Assembly (NCBI RefSeq): GCF_017976235.1
Contig: NZ_JACVHC010000001.1
Span: forward strand, 992,001-1,056,000
DNA length: 64,000 nucleotides
Source: Pseudomonas anatoliensis
GTDB lineage: Bacteria; Pseudomonadota; Gammaproteobacteria; Pseudomonadales; Pseudomonadaceae
Direction of reading: 5' to 3'
Shown: in pieces, positions 42,619 through 52,771 of the stretch
Position numbering within the stretch: the first letter of the stretch is position 1
Layout: every line of letters starts with the position of its first letter
Notes under the pieces: generated by a model
What the model was told of the DNA's origin: nothing
Database searches by the model: none
The model's input: the letters and a program-made list of their open reading frames with translations, nothing else
Program-made: the position numbers and the translations under genes

Positions 42619-43899
42619 TCAAAGGCGGCTGTTTATCGCATGGTTGGCCGCAGCTGCTGGTTGAGTACGTGAAGGCTCCAGTGCAACCCTCTCCCACTTG
42701 GCGATCACCAGTGGTGCGATGGCGTTGCCCAATACGTTCAGCGTGGTGGTGCCGCTGTCGATAATCCTGAAAATGCCGGCGATCAACGCCACGCCCTCTA
42801 ATGGCAACCCGGCAGACGCCAATGTTGCGGACAAGATGATGATGGCAAAACCTGGCACCCCTGCCGCGCCCTTCGACGTCAGCACCATCGTCACCACCAG
42901 CAAAATCTGTTGAGACAGCGACAGGTCGATGCCGTAGAGCTGCGCCACAAAGATTGTCGCCACCCCAAGGAAAATCGATGCGCCATCCAGATTAAACGCA
43001 TAACCGACCGGCACCACGAAGCTGACGATCCGCCGCGGCACGCCATAGTTCTCCAGGCGGGTCATCAACTGCGGCATGACGGCGGCTGAGGCGGCACTCG
43101 AAAACGCCAGAATCAACTCATTACGGAAGTAGCGGATCAACTTGAAAATGTTTTCACCAATCAAGTAGCAGATACCGCCGAGTATCACTAACGCGAAGAC
43201 AATCAGCGCCAGATAAACCACCCCGATCAACTTGAGCAAGGGCAACAGCGAAGCAAAGCCAAAGGTCGCGACAGTGGCACCAATCATGCCGAACACGCCG
43301 ATGGGCGCGTAGGCCATGACGATCGAGACAACCTTGAACATCGCATCCGAAATACTCTGTACAACCGCGATTGCCGGCGCACTTTTTTTTCTCGGCAGCG
43401 CATTCAATGCCAGACCAAACAGCACGGCGAAAAACAATACTGACAGCAGCTTGGCTTCCGACATTGCCACCAAGACGTTGTCCGGCACGATGTTCTGCAA
43501 AATCACCAACGCGCCTTTGGACGGCTCCATGCTGATCGCCGCCGTACTGTGCGAAATACCGGAAATGTCGGTGCCTTTACCCGGCTCGAAGACGTTGGCG
43601 AAGCACAAGCCAATCACAATGGCCAATGCGGTAATCGCAAAAAAATACCCCAGCGACTTGATACCCATGCGGCCAAACGACTTGTTATCGCCACCGCCGG
43701 CAATGCCCAAAATCATGCAACAGAACACGATCGGTACAACCACCATCTTCATCATCTTGATAAAGATGTCACCGAGCGGTTTGAGAATCTCCCCGCTCAC
43801 CCAAGTTTGATATTGCGGATGCGTATTGAAGTACCAACCGACAAGCACGCCAAGCAACAGCCCGGCAACGATTTGCCACACCAAGGGAATACGTTTCAT
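42619..43899 (-). CDS. Dicarboxylate/amino acid:cation symporter (DAACS, GltP/DctA-like)
   Basis: 426 aa, eight membrane helices and two re-entrant hairpins. The hairpin signature SSAASAAVMPQLM, the transport-core AFNLDGASIFLGVATIF (similar to NMDGT regions) and TSKGAAGVPGFAIIILSATL are visible. The start is placed at the ATG at 43897-43899 (MKRIPLVWQIVAGLLLG) where homology begins. It imports C4-dicarboxylates, glutamate or aspartate with protons or sodium. It is followed by a terminator and so is probably a single-gene unit. Confidence 0.93.
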   Translation of the reverse strand: MKRIPLVWQIVAGLLLGVLVGWYFNTHPQYQTWVSGEILKPLGDIFIKMMKMVVVPIVFCCMILGIAGGGDNKSFGRMGIKSLGYFFAITALAIVIGLCFANVFEPGKGTDISGISHSTAAISMEPSKGALVILQNIVPDNVLVAMSEAKLLSVLFFAVLFGLALNALPRKKSAPAIAVVQSISDAMFKVVSIVMAYAPIGVFGMIGATVATFGFASLLPLLKLIGVVYLALIVFALVILGGICYLIGENIFKLIRYFRNELILAFSSAASAAVMPQLMTRLENYGVPRRIVSFVVPVGYAFNLDGASIFLGVATIFVAQLYGIDLSLSQQILLVVTMVLTSKGAAGVPGFAIIILSATLASAGLPLEGVALIAGIFRIIDSGTTTLNVLGNAIAPLVIAKWERVALEPSRTQPAAAANHAINSRL

Positions 43900-44012
43900 G
43901 TCTAGCCTTCTTGTTGGAATGAAAGGTCTGCGTCTATTCGCAGTTGCTAGAGTCATGAGCTTCCAGCTCACTTGAGATCAAATGGCACAACGCTGTTGTG
44001 CCATCAGCGTTG

Positions 44013-44438
44013 TTACTTGGCGAAGAGCTGGCTCATGTCCTTGAAGGCCTTGAATTCGAGTGCATTACCGCAAGGATCAAACAGGAACATGGTCGCTTGC
44101 TCACCGACCTGCCCTTTAAAGCGAATGTACGGCTTGATGACGAACTCGGTACCAAACGACTTCAGACGCTCGGCCAGTGCTTCCCATTGCTCCCAACCCA
44201 AAATGATGCCGAAGTGCGGAACCGGAACGTCGTGCCCGTCGACCGGGTTGCTATGCACGCTTTCCTGAGAAACGGTTTTGGGATGCTCGTGAATCACCAA
44301 TTGGTGACCATAAAAATCAAAATCGACCCACTGGGTACTGGAACGCCCTTCTTCAAGACCAAAGACCTCACCATAAAAGGTGCGCGCAGCAGCCAGGTCG
44401 TAAACAGGGATTGCGAGATGGAATGGCGAGAGGCTCAT
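44013..44438 (-). CDS. Single-domain VOC-family (glyoxalase/dioxygenase-like) protein
   Basis: 141 aa with one VOC module: [43 protein letters not shown] and the C-terminal [15 protein letters not shown] with a metal-ligand Glu. The possible ligands His7 and the late Glu are consistent with a metal-binding member. Role unknown; such proteins are detoxification enzymes, isomerases or small dioxygenases. It is divergent from the LysR gene at 44595, which is the likely regulator. Confidence 0.85.
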   Translation of the reverse strand: MSLSPFHLAIPVYDLAAARTFYGEVFGLEEGRSSTQWVDFDFYGHQLVIHEHPKTVSQESVHSNPVDGHDVPVPHFGIILGWEQWEALAERLKSFGTEFVIKPYIRFKGQVGEQATMFLFDPCGNALEFKAFKDMSQLFAK

Positions 44439-44594
44439 CAGAACTCCAGTAATATTTTTTGTTGATTGGCGAACATTCCCACCGTCATTGGCTCTCTGGG
44501 TTCAGCCGTTGCCGGGGATGGGAAACATCCTAGGGCGGAAAACCAAACATAAAAATCAATATATATTTCTCAGAAACACAATTAATATTTGTGA

Positions 44595-45473
44595 ATGATC
44601 AAAGAACTCAAGACACTTATCGCCGTGGCGCGCGAAGGCACGTTTGCCGCAGCCGGCAACAAGATCGGCCTGACGCAGGCCGCCGTGAGCGCGCAGATCC
44701 AACGCCTGGAGGCTGAACTCGGCTTCGAGATTTTCGACAGGAAAGGCCGCTCGGCCCATCTCAACAAAATGGGTCACCAGATACTCCTGCAAGCGCAGGA
44801 GCTGCTCAGGCTTTACGAGAATCTGGGCTCCACGACGGCAGGACAACCGGCAAGCGTGCTGGTCAACATTGGCGCCATCGCGTCGGTGCAGCGTTCCTGT
44901 TTGCCTGATGCGTTGGCCAGGTTTCACCAACAATGTCCGCAGTGCCGCACTCGTGTTATTCCGGGACTGTCGATGGAGTTGGTGAACCTCGTTGACGCCG
45001 GCGAGATCGACATGGCCGCCATCATCCGCCCGCCCTTCTCGCTTCAGAGTGACCTGCGCTGGACGACGCTGGCGCTTGAGCCCTACCGTCTGATCGTGCC
45101 CCGCGAAGTGGAGGGAGACGACTGGTCGGAGCTGCTGTCCAGCCAGCCATTCATTCGCTACGACCGATCATCTTTCGGCGGCAGGCAAGTCGACCGTTTT
45201 CTGCGGCAGATGCATTTCACCCTGCACGAAGTCTGCGAACTGGATGAGCTGGAGGCCATCATCAAACTGGTCGAAAACGGCGTGGGGGTTGCGCTGGTAC
45301 CGCAGACAACACCCAAGCCGGAATGGCCGGCAGGCGTTCGCGCAATTGACCTGGGCCCCCACACCTTCCACCGCGATATCGGGCTTGTTCATCGTTCTCG
45401 CCGAAGCTTTACCGAACCGGTGCGGATGCTGGCGGAGCTGATCAGCGATCAATTCAAGGGTGGCTTGACCTGA
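44595..45473 (+). CDS. LysR-family regulator
   Basis: 292 aa. The N-terminal HTH is LIAVAREGTFAAAGNKIGLTQAAVSAQIQRLE; the effector domain has a hydrophobic start (SVLVNIGAIASVQRS) and ends FTEPVRMLAELISDQF. No Shine-Dalgarno sequence is visible before the ATG at 44595; the leader is very AT-rich, unlike the surrounding GC-rich DNA. It is divergent from the VOC protein gene, its likely target. It converges with the hybrid kinase gene, with a 19-bp gap. Confidence 0.9.
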   Translation: MIKELKTLIAVAREGTFAAAGNKIGLTQAAVSAQIQRLEAELGFEIFDRKGRSAHLNKMGHQILLQAQELLRLYENLGSTTAGQPASVLVNIGAIASVQRSCLPDALARFHQQCPQCRTRVIPGLSMELVNLVDAGEIDMAAIIRPPFSLQSDLRWTTLALEPYRLIVPREVEGDDWSELLSSQPFIRYDRSSFGGRQVDRFLRQMHFTLHEVCELDELEAIIKLVENGVGVALVPQTTPKPEWPAGVRAIDLGPHTFHRDIGLVHRSRRSFTEPVRMLAELISDQFKGGLT

Positions 45474-45492
45474 CGCCCTCTCCCGGCAAAAC

Positions 45493-48400
45493 CTACCCCT
45501 CCTGCAAGAGTTCCAGAGCACGATCAAAGTCGAACAGTTCCACCTGCTCGGCAACCAGCGCCAGACGTTCTGCCAAGACCCGAGCGAGTGGCATGTGGCG
45601 AAGTTCGGCAACTGCGTCCAGTGCCGCGGTGTCACCTTGTACCAAAAGATCTTTGAGACTGTTCAGTCGCTCACTGATTTCTGACCCGACCAGCACACCA
45701 TCATCTATTGATGCCGGGGCGTTTGCGGTCAGGTTGGCCAGCGCCGCCAAGGTCGGGAGCAAGCAATTTTCGACCTGCGCCGCCAGCTTTCGCAGCACGC
45801 TAGCAGACTCGCCGTTGTGGCAGGCCTGTTCCAGCAGCGCGCAAGCCTGAGCCACGGCCATGGCGCCGATGTTGCCGGCACTGCCGCGCAAACTGTGCGC
45901 CAGTCGTTCGGTGGCGCCAGGATCGAGGTCGTCGAGTGCGGCCTCGAATTGCTCGGCGAAGCCTGCCTGAGTGTCGCGAAACTTGCACAGCAGACGTAAA
46001 TAAAGGTCTCGCCGCTGCATGCAGGTGGCTAAACCGGCCGCCACATCAATACCCTCGATACGGTCTGGCAACCGATCCGACAGCGTTGCATTCAGCGATG
46101 CAAGAGCTGCCCGTGGACTGATCCATTTTGCCAATGTGGCGAACATGGCCTCGACATTGAGTGGCTTGGATATATGGTCATTCATACCACTGTTCAGCGC
46201 TCGCTCGCGGTCACCGTCCATTGCGTTGGCGGTCATGGCGATTACCGGTAAAGCGTTGAAGCGCGGCTGCTGGCGGATTTTCCGGGTCGCGGTGTAGCCG
46301 TCCATAACCGGCATCTGGCAATCCATCAGCACGCCATCGAAGTCGTCATCCTCGGCCAGGATGTCCAGCGCCTCTTGGCCGTGCCTGGCGAGTCGCAGTC
46401 GCATTCCGGCACTCTCCAGCAGCTCGCAGGCGAGTTCCTGATTCAAGTCGTTGTCCTCGACCAGCAGCACCCGCGCACCCTTCAAGCTGTCTACGGTGCT
46501 GGCGTTGAGTTGGGCGCGTTCGCCAGCCCGAGTATCGCCGTTCAGGCCTTTTCCCAGCACCATACCAATGGCTTCCAGCAAAGAGGACGGTGTGACGGGC
46601 TTGGTCAACACCACCGGCAACTGGATACCCTGTCGGTCGGCTTCCTCGCAAGCCTCTTCGCGGCCAAAGGCAGTGACCATGATCACCGATGGCGTATGCA
46701 ACAGGCTGGCGGAATGCATTCTGCTCACCGCTTCCATGCCATCCATGCCGGGCATCCGCCAGTCCATCAGGACCAGATCGTACGGCAGCGCCTTGAGTTC
46801 GGCGTCGCCGAGCATGCGCAGGGCCAGACTACCGGACTGCGCGACGTCCACTTCCAGACCAAAGCTGCGAGCCATACCCGAGAGGATTTCACGGGCACTG
46901 GCGTTATCATCCACGACCAGTACCCGCAGCCCCATCAGTTCGCCGGCCTTGAACATTCGGCGCGGCTGAGCGTCTTGCTGCACACCGAGCTGCACCTGAA
47001 AATGAAACGTGGAGCCGACTCCAGGCTCACTTTCGACCCAAATGCGGCCGGCCATCAGTTCCACCAGCTTCCTGGATATAGACAAGCCCAGCCCGGTGCC
47101 ACCGTACTTGCGGGTAATCGAGCTGTCAGCCTGACTGAACGACTGAAACAGGCGTGAACACTGCTCGACTGTCATGCCTATGCCCGTGTCGCGCACCCAG
47201 AAATGCAGCTCCACGCGCTCGTTGTGCATACTGACTTTTTCCACGCCGACCACAAGCTCACCGCGTTCGGTGAATTTGGCGGCGTTGTTACCCAGATTGA
47301 TCAGCACCTGGCCAAGACGCAGGGGATCTCCGAGCAGTGCAGTGGGCAGGTCGGGCGGGATCTGGAACAGCAGCTCCAGGCCCTTGTCTTCGGTTTTCAG
47401 GCCAATCATGGCCGCGAAGCTGTCGAGTACGTCCTCGAGGCGAAACGGGAGTTGTTCAAGGCTCATCCTGCCAGCCTCGATCTTGGAGAAATCGAGGATG
47501 TCGTTGATGATCCCCAGCAGGTTCTCCGCCGATCGGTGTACCTTTTCAATGTAGTTGCGCTGGCGCTTATCAAGTTCGGTACGCAACGCCAAGTGGCTCA
47601 TGCCGATGATGGCGTTCATCGGCGTTCGGATCTCATGACTCATGTTGGCGAGAAACTCGCTCTTGGCCCGCGTGGCCTCTTCGGCCACTGCCCTCGCCTC
47701 TGCCAGCGCAGTCACGTCGATGTTGATACCGGTCGCACGTAACGGCTTACCGTCAGGGGTGCGTGAGAAGCGGTTGAGCGATCGGAATGTGCGCACCTTT
47801 CCATCGTTTTTACGCACGATGCGCAAGTCGAACTCGACGCGATCATCGCCCCGCTGGACGGCGTTCTCGAATGTGCTGCTGACGCGCGCTACGTCATCGG
47901 GATGGACCAGCGCCTTCCAGTGCTCCAGCGTGCCGCCGAATGCGCCAGTCTCCAGACCGAACAGGCTTTCGAGCTGGGGCGTCCAGTAATTTGTACCACT
48001 GACCAGATCAACGTCGAACAAGCCGATGTCGCCGGCCTCTTGCGCCAGATTCAGGCGATCGCTGGCAGTGCGCAGTTTCGCCTCCATCGCCCTGCGCTCA
48101 CTCACGTCACGCACCGAGGCGCAAACGCAGACGCCGCGGCCCTCCAGGCGAGGCAAATGGGACAGGCCGATTTCCACGGAGAACAGGCTGCCGTCTTTGC
48201 GCACGCCGCTCAGGTCACCGAGGTCGCCGCCCATCTGCCGGGTTCCGCCGCTGGCAATGAAACCGTCGCGCAATCCGACATGCCGCTGGCGTGCAGCCTG
48301 CGGCACCAGACGCTCAATGCTGGCGCCGATCAGCTCGCCTTGTTCATAACCAAACAGCGTGTCCATTTGTGGATTGGTCATCAGAATGCGGCCGTCGGCC

Positions 48401-49872
48401 CCCAGTACCAACATGCCATCCGGTGCCGCCTCGATAATGCCGCGATACCAGGCCTCGGTAGCACGCAGTGCCGTCTGCTGGGCTTCAAGTTCTCTGGCCT
48501 GGTGTTCCAGCAGTAAAGTTTGCGCACCCATTTCGTCCGCCTGGCGACGAGTTTCCAGCAGCAGTGCCCGAGCCGCCTCACTGCGCTCCATGATCGCCAT
48601 GGCACCGGCCAGCCTGGGCAGCACTTCCTGCAAGAGCAACGCCTGATTTTCTACCAGCGGTCGAAAGCCGGCCATTTCCAGAACGCCAAGCAAGCGCTCG
48701 CCACGCAGCACAGGCTGAACCAGCAGATGGCTGGCGGGGGCTGTACCCAATTGCGCGCGCACATGCCAGAACCGTTCAGGCAGATCGTCGAGCTGGCGAG
48801 GTTGGTGATCCAGTGCACACTGGCCGAGCAATCCTTCACCGAGTTCAACCTCAGTCGACAGAGGCTGCTGACTATCCACCGCATAACCGCCGACCAACCG
48901 AAGACGTGACGCGCCCTCATAGAGGACATACAAAGCCCCTTGGCACATGCCCAACTGTGGCGCGATACGGCTGAAAAAAGCCTGCGCCAACTGTTGCGGC
49001 GTCTCCGCCTGTTGCAGATCCACTTGCAGCAGCGAGGCGTGGGCTTTGACCCAGCGCTGGCGCTCAAGCTGACGAGCCTCCAGTTGCAGCGTGGCAATGG
49101 CACGCGCCAGGTCGCCAGTTTCGTTGCGAAGATCGGTGTGAGGAATCTGACCGTCCAGCTTGCCGCAAGCCAACTCGTCAACCGCCACGCGCACACGGTT
49201 GAGCGGCACGCGAATGGATTGACTGACCAGCCAGGTCAAGAGCAAGGCCAGCGTCGAACCGCCCAGCAGCAAGACATAAGTGATCGTGCTGCTTCGCTGT
49301 GCATACTCAACCTGACTCTTCGCCATATCGTGGATGTCGGCTTCCTTGTTTTTCTGTATCTGAGTGAGCAACTCGTCGCCTCCCTGTTCCAGCGCGAGAA
49401 AATCCTTACTGTTGAGTAATGTCAGGGCCTGACCAAGGGAGCCCTTGCCGGCGAACTCCAGTGCTTCATCGCCGTCTTTTTGCAGACGCCGCAACACCAC
49501 TTCGAACTCCAACAGGCTGTTGAGACTGCTCTGTCGTCGCAGTGTCGGTCGAAGCTGCTCCAGAGCATCGAGCAGGCGTTTCTGGGCGACGGCCATCTGG
49601 GCTCTGGCGCTGATCCGGATGTCTGCGTTGTTGGTAGCGATTGCGCGCTGCATTGCCAGCAATAGATGCGGCAACTGCACCCGGACTTCCTGCACATGCT
49701 GGATACCGACCAGATCCTGTTGGTACAACTGCTGCATTTCGTACCTGAGCGAATACTGGGTGCGCAGGCTTTGCACACCCAGTACGAGGCTCAACATCAG
49801 CAGTGCGGCGAAGCCGATGATCAATTTATTGCGCAGGGACAGGCGCTCGAGCAGCTCGAACAGTCTGTTCAT
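45493..49872 (-). CDS. Large hybrid sensor histidine kinase (HAMP-GAF-PAS-PAS-HK-REC-REC-Hpt)
   Basis: A 1459-aa membrane sensor. Helix 1 is at about residues 17-35, a periplasmic helical domain follows, helix 2 is near 195-215, then come HAMP, a GAF-like domain (~290-430), a coiled coil and two PAS domains (EAAPDGMLVLGADGRILMTN; LNLAQEAGDIGLFDVDLVSG). The kinase core has FLANMSHEIRTPMNAIIGMS (phospho-His), NLGNNAAKFTERGE (N box) and GGTGLGLSISRKL. Two receivers follow (RVLVVDDNASA...LVLMDWRMPGMDG and RVLLVEDNDLN...GVLMDCQMPVMDG), then Hpt with AHSLRGSAGNIGA. It lies 41 bp after an HD-GYP regulator gene on the same strand, its likely partner in a phosphorelay. Confidence 0.93.
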   Translation of the reverse strand: MNRLFELLERLSLRNKLIIGFAALLMLSLVLGVQSLRTQYSLRYEMQQLYQQDLVGIQHVQEVRVQLPHLLLAMQRAIATNNADIRISARAQMAVAQKRLLDALEQLRPTLRRQSSLNSLLEFEVVLRRLQKDGDEALEFAGKGSLGQALTLLNSKDFLALEQGGDELLTQIQKNKEADIHDMAKSQVEYAQRSSTITYVLLLGGSTLALLLTWLVSQSIRVPLNRVRVAVDELACGKLDGQIPHTDLRNETGDLARAIATLQLEARQLERQRWVKAHASLLQVDLQQAETPQQLAQAFFSRIAPQLGMCQGALYVLYEGASRLRLVGGYAVDSQQPLSTEVELGEGLLGQCALDHQPRQLDDLPERFWHVRAQLGTAPASHLLVQPVLRGERLLGVLEMAGFRPLVENQALLLQEVLPRLAGAMAIMERSEAARALLLETRRQADEMGAQTLLLEHQARELEAQQTALRATEAWYRGIIEAAPDGMLVLGADGRILMTNPQMDTLFGYEQGELIGASIERLVPQAARQRHVGLRDGFIASGGTRQMGGDLGDLSGVRKDGSLFSVEIGLSHLPRLEGRGVCVCASVRDVSERRAMEAKLRTASDRLNLAQEAGDIGLFDVDLVSGTNYWTPQLESLFGLETGAFGGTLEHWKALVHPDDVARVSSTFENAVQRGDDRVEFDLRIVRKNDGKVRTFRSLNRFSRTPDGKPLRATGINIDVTALAEARAVAEEATRAKSEFLANMSHEIRTPMNAIIGMSHLALRTELDKRQRNYIEKVHRSAENLLGIINDILDFSKIEAGRMSLEQLPFRLEDVLDSFAAMIGLKTEDKGLELLFQIPPDLPTALLGDPLRLGQVLINLGNNAAKFTERGELVVGVEKVSMHNERVELHFWVRDTGIGMTVEQCSRLFQSFSQADSSITRKYGGTGLGLSISRKLVELMAGRIWVESEPGVGSTFHFQVQLGVQQDAQPRRMFKAGELMGLRVLVVDDNASAREILSGMARSFGLEVDVAQSGSLALRMLGDAELKALPYDLVLMDWRMPGMDGMEAVSRMHSASLLHTPSVIMVTAFGREEACEEADRQGIQLPVVLTKPVTPSSLLEAIGMVLGKGLNGDTRAGERAQLNASTVDSLKGARVLLVEDNDLNQELACELLESAGMRLRLARHGQEALDILAEDDDFDGVLMDCQMPVMDGYTATRKIRQQPRFNALPVIAMTANAMDGDRERALNSGMNDHISKPLNVEAMFATLAKWISPRAALASLNATLSDRLPDRIEGIDVAAGLATCMQRRDLYLRLLCKFRDTQAGFAEQFEAALDDLDPGATERLAHSLRGSAGNIGAMAVAQACALLEQACHNGESASVLRKLAAQVENCLLPTLAALANLTANAPASIDDGVLVGSEISERLNSLKDLLVQGDTAALDAVAELRHMPLARVLAERLALVAEQVELFDFDRALELLQEG

Positions 49873-49913
49873 ATACGGCCTCGTTCAGCTTGATGTGCAG
49901 TGATGCCAAGGGC

Positions 49914-51071
49914 TCAGGAGTGGTCAGCGTTTTGCTCAAGCAAGGCCAACTGCCTCGCCATGTCGTGGTCGCTGTCGATGAAGCGCAGTGCGATTTCACG
50001 GAACTGCTCGGCATTGGCCAGAAACGCGTCGCAGATGTCCGGATCGAAATGCGAACCGCGGCCTTCGCGGATAATCTCGACTGCCTGTTCATGGGGCATG
50101 CCGGGCTTGTACACGCGACGACTGATCAGCGCATCGTAGACATCCGCCAGGGCCATCAAACGGGCGCTGATCGGTATGTCGTCGGCGGCCAGCCCTTGCG
50201 GATAACCACTGCCATCCCACTTTTCCTGATGGCCGTAGGCGATTTCCTTGGCCAGATGAAGGAAGTCGACTTTGATTCCTAACTGATCCTCGGCGTGCTG
50301 GATCGCATCGCGCCCCAGTGTGGTGTGGGTCTTCATGATCTCGAACTCTTGCGCAGTAAGACGTCCCGGCTTGAGCAGGATGCGATCAGCGATACCAATC
50401 TTGCCTATATCGTGCAGCGGTGCTGATTTGAATAGCAGCTTGATGGTTTCCTCATCGAGGAAGTGCCGGAAGCGCGGATGCTCACGCAGCAGTTCGGCCA
50501 GCAATCTTACGTAGTGTTGAGTACGGCGAATGTGGTTGCCGGTTTCGTTGTCGCGGGTTTCGGCCAGCGATGCCATGGCGTGAATAGTGACGTCCTGGAT
50601 GGCGATCACCTCCCGGGTCCGGCGCTGCACTTCCTGCTCGAGGAATTCATTCTGATTGCGCAGGAAGTCTGCCGCCGACTTGAGCTTGATCTGAGTCTCG
50701 ACCCTGGCCAACAGCACGGGGGGGATTATCGGCTTGGTGATGTAATCCGCAGCCCCCAGACTCAAACCGCGAATCTCGTACTCTGTCGCAACCATGGAAG
50801 TCAGGAAAATGATCGGAATATGGCGAGTACGGTGGTCACCCTTGAGCTGCTCGGCAACGTCATACCCGGACAGGCCGGGCATCATGATGTCCAGCAGGAT
50901 CAGGTCGGGAAGCGGATCGCTTTGCAGAAGACGCAGTGCTTTCTCGCCGCTGTTGGCTGCCTTGATCCGATATTTGTCCTTGAGCAACTCGGCGATCAGC
51001 ATCAGGTTGTCGGGGGTGTCGTCCACCACCAGGACGGTTGCTGATGGATACAGGTCCTGCACGCTGTCCAT
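49914..51071 (-). CDS. Response regulator with HD-GYP c-di-GMP phosphodiesterase domain
   Basis: 385 aa. A receiver at residues ~12-130 (VLVVDDTPDN, phospho-Asp in LILLDIMMPGLSG, Lys in YITKP) is joined by a helix to an HD-GYP domain with HDIGKIGIADRILLKPG and YGHQEKWDGSGYPQGL, so the HD and GYP signatures are intact. It should hydrolyse c-di-GMP when phosphorylated. The ATG at 51069-51071 has GGGAG upstream. It lies between the diguanylate cyclase and the hybrid kinase genes on one strand, which puts synthesis, breakdown and sensing in one locus. Confidence 0.93.
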   Translation of the reverse strand: MDSVQDLYPSATVLVVDDTPDNLMLIAELLKDKYRIKAANSGEKALRLLQSDPLPDLILLDIMMPGLSGYDVAEQLKGDHRTRHIPIIFLTSMVATEYEIRGLSLGAADYITKPIIPPVLLARVETQIKLKSAADFLRNQNEFLEQEVQRRTREVIAIQDVTIHAMASLAETRDNETGNHIRRTQHYVRLLAELLREHPRFRHFLDEETIKLLFKSAPLHDIGKIGIADRILLKPGRLTAQEFEIMKTHTTLGRDAIQHAEDQLGIKVDFLHLAKEIAYGHQEKWDGSGYPQGLAADDIPISARLMALADVYDALISRRVYKPGMPHEQAVEIIREGRGSHFDPDICDAFLANAEQFREIALRFIDSDHDMARQLALLEQNADHS

Positions 51072-51265
51072 GAATGTCGGCTCCCTTTCGTGACCAGTAA
51101 CGAGTGGGCGCGCTGACGCCGTTCTCTTGCTGGCAAGCGTAGCTAGAAAAACTGCAATCGCTAGAGGAAGTCGCAGGCTCGTGAGAAGGTGCTTTTGTCG
51201 GTAGCAAAACACGAATGCTTGAAGAGGCCCTTTGATGCCGTGCCAGACCTAAAGGCGATCGCCTG

Positions 51266-52771
51266 TCACGACCCACCCCTTACATACTGATTCCGACCCC
51301 GGGCCTTGGCGTTGTACAGCGCCTGATCGGCTACCTCGATCAAACCTTGCAGGTGATCCAGTTCCAGCCCCGTGGCTGTCGCAATCCCGATGCTGACACT
51401 GACGCGTCCGAGCGGGCTGGCGTTGTGCGGGATGTTTGCTTGCTGCAAGCGGTCGATGATCAGTTGCGCCACGACTGCGGCACCTTCGATGTCGGTGTCC
51501 GGCATGATCACGCCCATCTCTTCACCGCCATATCGAGCCACCAGGTCTGAGGGGCGCCGCACACATTCGTCCAGGATTCTGCCAACGGTTTGCAGACAGG
51601 CGTCTCCGGCAACATGTCCGAGTGAGTCGTTGAACAGCTTGAAGTGGTCGATATCGATCATCAGCAATGCCAACGTCGTGCCGTCACGTCGTGCGCGCCG
51701 GGCTTCCATGGCGAGGCTTTGATCAAAGCAGCGTCGATTGGCCAGACCGGTCAGGGCGTCTTTCATCGCCAGCAACTCCAGCTGCCGATTGGTTGAGAGC
51801 AACTGCTGCTGGGTGCCTCGCAACTGATCTTCGGCTTTGGTACGCCGACGGATATCCAGAATCAGGAACCAGCCAATGAGGCCCGTGAGCCCCAGCAGCC
51901 CGGTGACCACCACCGCCGACAACAATGCCTCCGTACGCCACGCGGCGAGGGCTTCGCGCTTGCCGAGTGCGACCGTCGTTATCAACGGCAGCCGGTCACT
52001 CTTGCGGAAGGCGTAGAGCCGCTCCACACCATCCAGGCTGGAGGTAAACGACGCGGTGCCGACTGATCGATCCACAAGATACTTGGCATAGATGGGCGAT
52101 TTGGAAAAGTTGCGGCCCATGTCCTGCTCGCGGAATGGATAACGAACCAGCAACGTACCATCGGTGTAAGACAACCCGATGGCGCCCTCCTGCCCCACGT
52201 CGATCTTTCCGAACAACCGAAGAAAGTTTTCGACGCCCAAGGTGACCGCCACCACCCCGGCAAACTCTCCGCGCGCATCATTGAAGCGGCGGCTGACGGT
52301 GATCACCCATTCCTGATTCGAACGGCTCTGGATAGGCGGACCGATAAAGGTCTCACGGCTGGGATCGTCGCGATGATGAATGAAATAGGTCCGATCGCTG
52401 CTATTCGCCCCGGCCGGAATCGGTCGATTGGAGGACATCAGCCAGCGTCCCTGATTGTCGTAAATCGTGATACCACTGAGCTGTGGCATCAATGGTTCCT
52501 GGCGGATGATCAATGCACTCAGCCGCTGAATCTGCGCGGGGCCGCTACCTTCGATTTCCAGACGCTCGACAAGCCCGAGTAAAAGCAGCGAGCTCTGGCG
52601 GACAATCCCCTCGGAGTAGGTAGACAGCGCCTGGGTCAGGTTCAAGCCGTGGACATCCACTTCCTCCAGTGCCCGATCTCGAGAAGCCAATACTTTCCAG
52701 ACCGTCAATGACGCCAGAGAGCAACCGATCACGAACAGCAAAAGCACAACCAGGTGCGAATCACGCTTCAC
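51266..52771 (-). CDS. Membrane diguanylate cyclase with dCACHE sensor (GGEEM variant)
   Basis: 501 aa starting with GTG. Helix 1 is near residues 8-28, a periplasmic dCACHE-type domain at about 35-280, helix 2 near 285-310, then a coiled linker and the GGDEF domain (MKDALTGLANRRCFDQSL ... DHFKLFNDSLGH). The A-site reads GGEEM, with Met where Phe is usual. The inhibitory site RPSD lies five residues upstream and is intact. The catalytic Glu residues are present, so activity is plausible. The gene is upstream of the HD-GYP regulator by 194 bp, probably with the same control. Confidence 0.9.
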   Translation of the reverse strand: MKRDSHLVVLLLFVIGCSLASLTVWKVLASRDRALEEVDVHGLNLTQALSTYSEGIVRQSSLLLLGLVERLEIEGSGPAQIQRLSALIIRQEPLMPQLSGITIYDNQGRWLMSSNRPIPAGANSSDRTYFIHHRDDPSRETFIGPPIQSRSNQEWVITVSRRFNDARGEFAGVVAVTLGVENFLRLFGKIDVGQEGAIGLSYTDGTLLVRYPFREQDMGRNFSKSPIYAKYLVDRSVGTASFTSSLDGVERLYAFRKSDRLPLITTVALGKREALAAWRTEALLSAVVVTGLLGLTGLIGWFLILDIRRRTKAEDQLRGTQQQLLSTNRQLELLAMKDALTGLANRRCFDQSLAMEARRARRDGTTLALLMIDIDHFKLFNDSLGHVAGDACLQTVGRILDECVRRPSDLVARYGGEEMGVIMPDTDIEGAAVVAQLIIDRLQQANIPHNASPLGRVSVSIGIATATGLELDHLQGLIEVADQALYNAKARGRNQYVRGGS

